Shown here: piece after piece, positions 58,270 to 64,000 of the stretch
How the letters are laid out: every line of letters begins with the position of its first letter
Numbering within the stretch: position 1 is the stretch's first letter
Assembly: GCA_007922195.1 (NCBI GenBank)
Contig: ML681964.1
Coordinates: 4,579,858-4,643,857, forward strand
DNA from: Podocnemis expansa
Lineage: Eukaryota; Chordata; Testudines; Podocnemididae
Reading direction: 5' to 3'
DNA: 64,000 nt
The notes under the pieces: model-generated
The model's input: only the letters and a program-made list of their open reading frames with translations
What the model was told of the DNA's origin: nothing
Database searches by the model: none
Position numbers and translations under genes: made by a program

Positions 58270-59250
58270 TACTCTGAATGAAGCAGCTCCAGGAAAAGTT
58301 CATCGAGAAGCAGCTACTTGATTTTATTCCCCCCTCCCCCACCTTCTTTACCTGGAGGGAAGACATGGCTGACTCCCCAAATCATCCATCTGAATGAATG
58401 CAAATAATTGCAGCAGCCTCTGTGTATTTATTAATAGCTGTCAGGATTCTGATATATAGGAGTGTTCCCTTCATGCATGTTGACAGCAGCCTGAAGATAT
58501 GGAATTTGGATGAATTATGGGATGCTAGGAAAGGAATCATGGGAATTTCCTAGTTTGACTTCCCCTCCTTCCCCAAGTCCCAGAATGCATAGGACTCAGA
58601 AGCAGAAGAATACATCATGGGATATCTTCCAGATTGTAGTCTGCTTATTTAAAAAAAACAAATACATGCAGTGCTTTCTGGATGGATTATTCAAAAGAAA
58701 GTAGGTAAAGCAGGCCATGTTGGCAGACTTATTTTGGGTGGTATTCTGCAGAAGTATATATGCAAAAATACATACTCTGCAAAAAGCTCTATGTGGAGAC
58801 ACACACTTCTTAAAGATAGTTCCATTTTATATAATAAGTAACTTAAATTCTTTACATCATTTGTTGGGGTAAATTGAGTGGGAAAATCAACTATATGTGG
58901 GAAAGAATAGCCTCCTGTTGCAGCTGTTGTGTCTCAGCTTCCAGATCAATAGAATAACAGTGCAGATGCCTGTTTACTCAGGGGGGAGGGGTATGATACA
59001 GATTCTTAAACAGCAGCATAATTTGCTTTTGCTTCTCTATCTTGATAGTTTTTGGAGGGGAAAAAATGAAAAATATTGGAGGACCTGTTTTGAAGACTTA
59101 ACTTATAGGTAATGTAGTTACTATTTGGAATTCTTTTACCTGTTCTGGATAGGTGCTCTGGCGCAAAAAAACCAAAGCAAAAAAAAAAAAAAAAAAAAAA
59201 ACCAACCCCAAACTCCACCCACCCTTAATATTTCCTACCTACAGCATGGT
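58270..59250. other. Unassigned, with a possible Harbinger tail
   Basis: The phrases 'GGAATCATGGGAATTTCCTA' (58530) and CATCATGGGATATC (58615) resemble non-coding parts of reptilian Harbinger elements. I found no terminal repeats. A poly(A) run follows at 59179-59201. Confidence 0.3.
59179..59201 (+). repeat. Poly-A run of 23
   Basis: A homopolymer lies 70 bp left of the PLE insertion. I see no retrocopy that it would terminate. Confidence 0.85.
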
Positions 59251-59559
59251 ATGTTTGAAAATAAATGCCAAAAAGGTAGCCATGTTAGTCTAGTTCAGCA
59301 AAACAAACAAGGAGTTCTGTGGCACTTCTAAAGATTAACAAATTTATTTATTGCATTAGCTTTCTTGGGAGAAAATCCCATTTCATCAGATGCTTTGAAG
59401 ATGGGGGAACTTACAGAATTGGAGGAAAATAAATGCATGGAAGTGGTAGTCATAGGATCAGGTCATATTGCAACAGCTAATCAAAGCAGTTGTTAAGATT
59501 CAAACACTGTGGAAGAGCGTATAGAGGAAGGTGAGGTCAAATGACCTGTTATGTTGGGA

Positions 59560-59757
59560 AGAGAATCCATAGTCCCTATTCAATCCTGATTTCACAGTCT
59601 AATTTGCATATGAATTCCAATTCTGAAATTTCTCTTTGAAGTCTTGTTGTGGTGTTCAAGTGTTTGACTGCAGTTATTAGCAAATGATCAGGAAGATTAC
59701 AGTGTACACCTACTGGTTTTTGAATGTTGTGATTCCTGATATAAGAATTGTCCATTA
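59560..59757 (-). pseudogene. PLE GIY-YIG endonuclease C-terminal part (fragment)
   Basis: On the minus strand one frame reads NSYIRNHNIQKPVG, HCNLPDH and LQREISELEFICKL, then a stop near 59585. This order (asparagine-rich start, 'PVG.H.N..DH', then 'QRE..E..FI.KL') is that of the end of PLE polyproteins after the GIY-YIG catalytic core. The upstream part continues across the DIRS insertion at about 60750-60795, where 'TTTTGCACAGAGACTGTCC' resumes the PLE before a deletion. Confidence 0.7.
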
Positions 59758-60757
59758 TTGCTCTTCTTTGAGCAGTGTCCCAGACTGCTCCACTCTAGGT
59801 GTCTTCAGCACCCTGCACCATGGATTGGAGACTTCTGACAGCAGTACCCAGTGGGGGAGCAAGCGCGCGACCAGGAGCCTACAGCTGTTTCGTGCCATTG
59901 GGGACTCATGTGTGAACTCCCCCACCCCATCCCCTCCACACCTTGGATGTTCGCCATGCCTTGGCCTTTTATTTGGATAGAACAAAGTAGTTCAGAAAAT
60001 CACATAGACTTTTTATTTCCTCCACTGAAGGTTTCAAAGGGATTCAATCTCCAAACAGAGGTTGTCCAGATGGATCTCTTCATGCATACATACCGCATAT
60101 GCGATATCTGGTAAATAACCACCGAGCACCATCTGTGCTCATTCCACTAGATCTGCTGCCGCATCCACAGCATTCCTCCAGAATGTTCCCATACTGGATA
60201 TCTGTAGGGTAGCAGCATGGTCTTTGGCAGATACCTTTGCCAAACATTATGCCATCCAACAACATTCCAGCTCTGATACAGCAGTTGGCAGTGCAGTCTT
60301 ACAGTCTGCAAACACTTCGAACTTCAAAGTGCCCACCTTCACCTAACGGAACTGCTTGGTAATCATCTAGAGTGGAGCAGTCCGGGACACTGCTCGAAGA
60401 AGAAGTGATTGTTACTTACCCTTGTGCAGTATCCAAGGTTCTTCGAGATGCGTGTCCCGGACATGCTCCACTACCCACCCTCTTCCCCTCTACTTCGGAG
60501 CATGTGTTATTGTTGCTCTGCAGTACGAAGGGAACCAAGGGATGGGGTGGGGGAGCACGTGCATGAGTCACCAATGGCATGAAACAGCCATGGGCTCCCA
60601 GTTGCATGCTTACTGCCCCACTGGGTACTGTTGTCAGAAGTCTCCGATCTGTGGCGCAGGGCGCCAAAGATGCTTAGAGTGGAGCGTGTCCAGGACATAC
60701 ATCTTGAAGAACATTGGCTACCGCACAAGGGTGAGTAACACTCACTTTTGCACAGAG
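59757..60757 (+). mobile_element. DIRS element, internally deleted (about 1 kb)
   Basis: It has a left ITR (59757-59960), a short recombinase remnant, an ICR (about 60366-60475) and a right ITR (to about 60757). The left outer end 'GAGCAGTGTCCCAGACTGCT' has its complement at 60370-60395. The right outer end (GGACATACATCTTGAAGAAC) has its complement at about 60438-60463 (GTTCTTCGAGATGCGTGTCC). Gag, RT and RNase H are missing. It differs from the 46.7 kb DIRS but shares its plan and the 'TGCTCCAC' motif, so it is a related subfamily. Confidence 0.88.
60130..60345 (+). pseudogene. DIRS tyrosine recombinase C-terminal fragment
   Basis: The + strand encodes HSTRSAAASTAFLQNVPILD (H-x-x-R box at 60140), ICRVAAWSLADTFAKHYAI (nucleophile Tyr in HYAI) and SSDTAVGSAVL. 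This aligns with HSMRAVL...KHYDIDPATRSDTAIG of the larger DIRS. The fragment is uninterrupted by stops over about 65 codons and ends just before the ICR, the normal place for the end of a DIRS recombinase. Confidence 0.8.
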
Positions 60758-61069
60758 ACTGTCCAACATTTAAGGCGGGGGGGCATTCTTTTCCCATTGC
60801 AACAGGTGATTTGACCTCACCTTCCTCTATATTCTGTTCCCCAGTGTTTGAATCTTAATAACAGCTTTGATTTGCTGTCACTGGGTGACCTGATCCTATG
60901 ACTCACACAACCCTGCATTTATTTTCCTCCCATTCTGTAAGTTCCCCCATCTTCAGAACACTGGCAAAGTGGGATTTTCTCCTACAAAAGCTCATGTGAT
61001 GCATAAATCTGTTAGTCTTTAAAAGTGCTGCAGGATTTCTTGTTTGTTTTTTGAAAATAAACGTTGCTA

Positions 61070-61384
61070 CATTAACTGCTCAGGATGAAATGCAACTGAT
61101 AGCTTGCTTTTTTCCCTTTTCTTCTACCTCCCCAATGAAATATGTCTTTAATTGAGTAGTTACAGCCAATTTGAGAAAATATATTACTAATTAGTCAAGG
61201 GCATAAAATGTGATTCTGTTCATTTCATGTGTACAGTTGATTGGTTCATTGACGGTGCCAATGCTGTAGGCTATAGCATAGTCCACTTTTTTTTGCATCT
61301 CTTCAGTAGTGTAATAATAAAAATTAACATGAAGACTGTTTTCTAATGGATTGGATCAGTATGGAGCCCCTCTCTACACTGAAG
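61070..61384. other. Unassigned AT-rich DNA
   Basis: I see no feature here. Confidence 0.5.
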
Positions 61385-61392
61385 TTTGTTAG

Positions 61393-61571
61393 CAGGGCTG
61401 TAACTACGACAGGGCTGATGGGGCACAGCCCCGGGCAGCCTGACGCAGCTCATTGGAGCTGCGCTATTAAGGGAGCGGATTTGCAGCGCTGGCTCTGAGT
61501 GTCGCTAATGGGAAAGGGTGCGTTCTGATCAGAACATGCCCTGGGCAGCAAAACGCTGCGTAATGGCTCTG
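61393..61571. mobile_element. hAT-type MITE, 179 bp
   Basis: The ends are CAGGGCTGTAAC... and ...GTAATGGCTCTG (reverse complement CAGAGCCATTAC). TTTGTTAG is repeated exactly at 61385-61392 and 61572-61579, a perfect 8-bp target duplication. The interior is GC-rich with 'GCAGCTCATTGGAGCTGC' hairpin potential. It is young enough to keep the duplication. The 103-codon frame starting at 61518 reads out of the MITE and is not a gene. Confidence 0.85.
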
Positions 61572-61579
61572 TTTGTTAG

Positions 61580-62524
61580 TGAAGAGTATGGGACTACTGT
61601 AGTAGTATGGTCAAAATTAAAGAGAAGTACTGGTTTCTCAGTAGATTGTTGGAGAACTTCCTCTGTGAACGCTTGTATTGCATTCATGAAGGTCATGGAT
61701 GGTGTATATTACTTGCCAAAGTATTTGGTCACATGTGAAGTACTGAAAACCAAATATGCATCTGTGTTCCATTTGCCAAAAATTGCTCTGCACTTAAAAT
61801 TTCATGTATGTAGTATTATCTACTTTTGAACATGTATTCCAACAAAATACCACTACCATGGATAAGAATGAGTTGAAGTGAGTAGTGTTTGGGGAGGAGG
61901 AGGGAAAGATGTGCTCAACTGAAATGCATGTGTTATGTAGAAACTAATTCCTATAGTTGGTTTTCCAAAAAAAGGCATTCAGTTTTGTGAGGCTGCTGTA
62001 GTGTTTTTACACATAGTTAAAATGTTGCTGCTGCACAAGAAGTAGTAGGCTTTTTAACTTTGTTTCCTTGCTTCAGACTTTTTGATCCTGCTGCCTTTTT
62101 AGCTTCTGAACAAACAGTTTGTGGATTTTTATAAGCTTCAGAGGCTACTTTTCCTGAATTTGTAAACCTCTCAACAACTTTGTTGAAATCTTTGAGCCTG
62201 CAGAGGTTGAAATATTCATAGACAATATTTACTAAATTTCAGGACAGATCAAAATAAGAAAACTGAGGTTTTGGTTTTTTTGAACTATGCCAAACTTGAG
62301 ATCCCACACTCGAGACACACCACAGAAGACATTTCAAATGGTGAAAAATTCCAATTTTTCCAAACATAAAATCCTAATAGTAGACATGATAAATTTCAGA
62401 GGAAAAAGTTTTTTCCAGAAAGTTGGATGGGGAACAAATATCAGACTTAAAATTGGAACTGATTCTTCATCCTTTACTAGGTAGGTTATTATACTGACTC
62501 TATAAAACAAAGTCCAGAAAAGAT
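61580..62524. other. Unassigned AT-rich DNA
   Basis: I support no exon, RNA gene or repeat boundary. Confidence 0.5.
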
Positions 62525-62532
62525 CTTCAGAA

Positions 62533-62972
62533 CAGGGCTGGCTCTTGCCATGAGCCACTGAGGCCCTGACTGGGGATGCCGTGGCGCTGTTCGGGGGGGG
62601 AGGGGGCGGGGGTGGGCCAGCCCAGAAGCCGGACCCTAGGCTCCTGCCCCTCCTTGAGCCAGCCACTCTGCCCTTAGGGGTGGAGCAACCTGGCCCATGG
62701 GGAGGATTCTGCTGTCTTGCCCCACCTCTGGGCTGGCCCTCCCTGCCCTTAGGACAAAACAGCTAGCTGAGGGGAGGGGCAGGAGAGCAGATCCCAGCCT
62801 CTGGACCGGACTGCTCCTCCCCTGGGCTGGCTGTTCCCTGCCCTAGGGGCAGGGTGAGCCATCCCAGAGCAGATGCCAGGTTTTGCCGTCTCTTCTACCA
62901 GGGGGGGAGGTGTGGTGGTGGCGGTGGCGCAAGAGCCAGCTCTGGGCACCACAGCCCCTTGAGCCAGCCCTG
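62533..62972. mobile_element. hAT-type MITE, 440 bp
   Basis: CAGGGCTGGCTCTTG... at the left and ...CCTTGAGCCAGCCCTG at the right form a terminal inverted repeat of 12 bp or more. CTTCAGAA occurs exactly at 62525-62532 and 62973-62980, a perfect 8-bp target duplication. The subterminal 'GGCTCTTGCCATG' and 'GGCGCAAGAGCC' also mirror each other. The interior is GC-rich and drives the spurious Pro/Gly-rich frames. Confidence 0.9.
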
Positions 62973-62984
62973 CTTCAGAACTCT

Positions 62985-64000
62985 CAAGGCTTTGAAAGCT
63001 TTTTGGTTTTTTTGCTTGCCAACACCATGAGAATTGTAAGACCCTTTCCTTATTTGCTGCAGAAGCTGGAAGACGTGAAAAATGTGGGAAGACAGGACAG
63101 CTGAGGCGGTTGAATTTTTCCCTTGAGAACTGAAATCTATTTGTGTCTCTACCACAGTATTTTTTATGACTGGCAAATCACAAAGACCAAATTTTTTGCA
63201 AGTGACCATAATGTTCCTCATTTTTTGGCTGCCTGCTTGACATTGCAGGTATGATTAATATTGGCATGGAGCACTCACCCTGAATGTGTAAAGTCCTATT
63301 AAATGCCTAGTACTTAAAAAGGCCCTAGTACTCTTGAATTGGCACTCAAAGTTAGTTGACATTCGGACAGTTTAACCTGTTGGGGTTGGGTCAGCCAGTA
63401 GGTCACAGAGCTGCTCAGATTTGGTTTATCTTCTCCTGGAGATGGAGGAGCAAATGGGCTGAACCTTGTGTGTCAGGTTGCAATCCCATACTCAGTTTGG
63501 GGGCCTAATCAAATGTGTGTTTTTATGGCCACTCCCAAGATTTAACAGACTTTTAAAAAATTCATGATTTCCAATCCCTCCATGACAAAATCATAGCCCT
63601 ATTTACTAATTGGTGGGCTGGTGGATCATGAAGCTTGTGGTCAATAGTAGAAAATATGGCAAGGTGGGATGATCATGTGGAGTTTGGGATTTATATAATT
63701 AAGTGGAGGAGGGGAATCTAAGAAACAATTCTTTTAGATATTTTTGTTTCATTATTATGAATGAATTATATATAATTTTAAATAATTATTGTTTTGCTTA
63801 TTTGGCTATTAAATTATAGCCTATAATCAAGACCAAATTAGTTACTGCTAATGAATGATTATTTAGCCTCAGTTGAGCAAGGTCAGTTAGTTCTAAATCC
63901 ACTCACTGTAAAGAACAAAATATGCAGATAATTATTTTAGAAATATAAGTTCCCTAACAGAAGTGTTTTGATTTCCGAAGTGTATGTGTATGGGGAGAAG
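62985..64000. other. Unassigned AT-rich DNA to the window end
   Basis: I recognise nothing on either strand. A 'TTGACATTGCAG' at about 63238-63249 looks like a splice acceptor, but the sequence after it has no supported frame or donor. Confidence 0.45.

Larger units (their letters stand above)
59268..61049 (-). mobile_element. Penelope-like element with inverted arms, interrupted by a DIRS
   Basis: The left arm starts GGTAGCCATGTTAGTCTAGT (59275) and the right arm ends 'GTTAGTCTTTAAAAGTGCTG' then 'CAGGATTTCTTG' (about 61040). Both contain the 'GATTTTCTCC..AC'/TGGGAGAAAATCCCA hairpin and the 'AATCAAAGCAG'/'CTTTGATTTGCTGTC' blocks, in opposite orientation. TTTGAAAATAAATG (59254-59267) and TTTGAAAATAAACG (61050-61063) flank it, agreeing at 13 of 14 bases as a target duplication. 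This shows the two arms arrived as one insertion. A DIRS (59757-60757) lies inside. Confidence 0.85.

Noticed and set aside
63238..63300. Possible exon after an acceptor-like TTGACATTGCAG
   Set aside because: No donor or conserved frame follows, and the sequence is AT-rich with early stops.
1..64000. CRISPR arrays, bacterial operons, Shine-Dalgarno sites, replication origins
   Set aside because: Repeat families, CpG island, splice-donor context and poly(A)/AATAAA usage are vertebrate. No spaced identical repeats of CRISPR type occur.
1..64000. tRNA, rRNA or snRNA genes
   Set aside because: I saw no A/B-box pairs with a cloverleaf or other conserved RNA core while reading. A covariance-model search would be needed to exclude diverged copies.

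Overview
The window looks like non-coding vertebrate DNA, most probably from a turtle. It is AT-rich and holds no long intact reading frame. It carries a dense mixture of CR1 LINEs with (ATTCTATG)n tails, DIRS tyrosine-recombinase retrotransposons, Penelope-like elements (PLEs), and hAT, Harbinger and Tc1/pogo-like DNA transposons. CR1 together with DIRS, PLE and Harbinger fits a turtle better than a bird or mammal. That assignment is inference from repeat content; no host protein was identified that would fix the species.

The only host-gene signal I can support is a CpG island at about 5.93-7.0 kb on the + strand. It holds CCAAT-type boxes and a 16-codon first coding exon (ATG at 6315, strong Kozak context) ending in a GT splice donor at 6363. 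I do not recognise the gene. I found no convincing downstream exon, so most of the DNA to the right may be its first intron.

Layout. 0-5.9 kb: PLE scraps, a GC-rich block with CCAAT and TATA boxes and Pro/Glu-rich reading frames, and a hAT MITE. 7-17 kb: intron-like DNA with hAT and Harbinger-like MITEs and a PLE palindrome. 17.6-20.3 kb: a TIR element loaded with a G-rich minisatellite (with a 10-N gap), a second TIR element and LTR-like sequence. 22-28.7 kb: a PLE remnant, then a nearly complete CR1 (minus strand, ORF1 with PHD-like and SGNH-esterase domains, ORF2 with endonuclease and RT) inserted in a hAT element whose 8-bp target duplication is still perfect. 31.8-36 kb: two PLE inverted repeats, a pogo/Tigger-like element and a DIRS RNase H fragment. 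40-43.5 kb: old CR1 pieces and an LTR-like block. 46.7-53.8 kb: a decayed but structurally complete DIRS element (inverted terminal repeats, gag, RT-RNase H, tyrosine recombinase, internal complementary region) broken by a second CR1 that holds a 400-N assembly gap. 57.5-58.3 kb: a Harbinger transposase relic. 59.3-61.05 kb: a PLE with inverted arms and a target duplication, into which an internally deleted DIRS has inserted. 61.4-63 kb: two hAT MITEs with perfect 8-bp target duplications.

No operon-like or cooperative gene system is present. The interest lies in the nested insertions, which give a relative order of transposition, in the palindromic PLE architecture with degenerate hammerhead-ribozyme-like motifs, and in the DIRS elements whose terminal logic can be read directly from the sequence.
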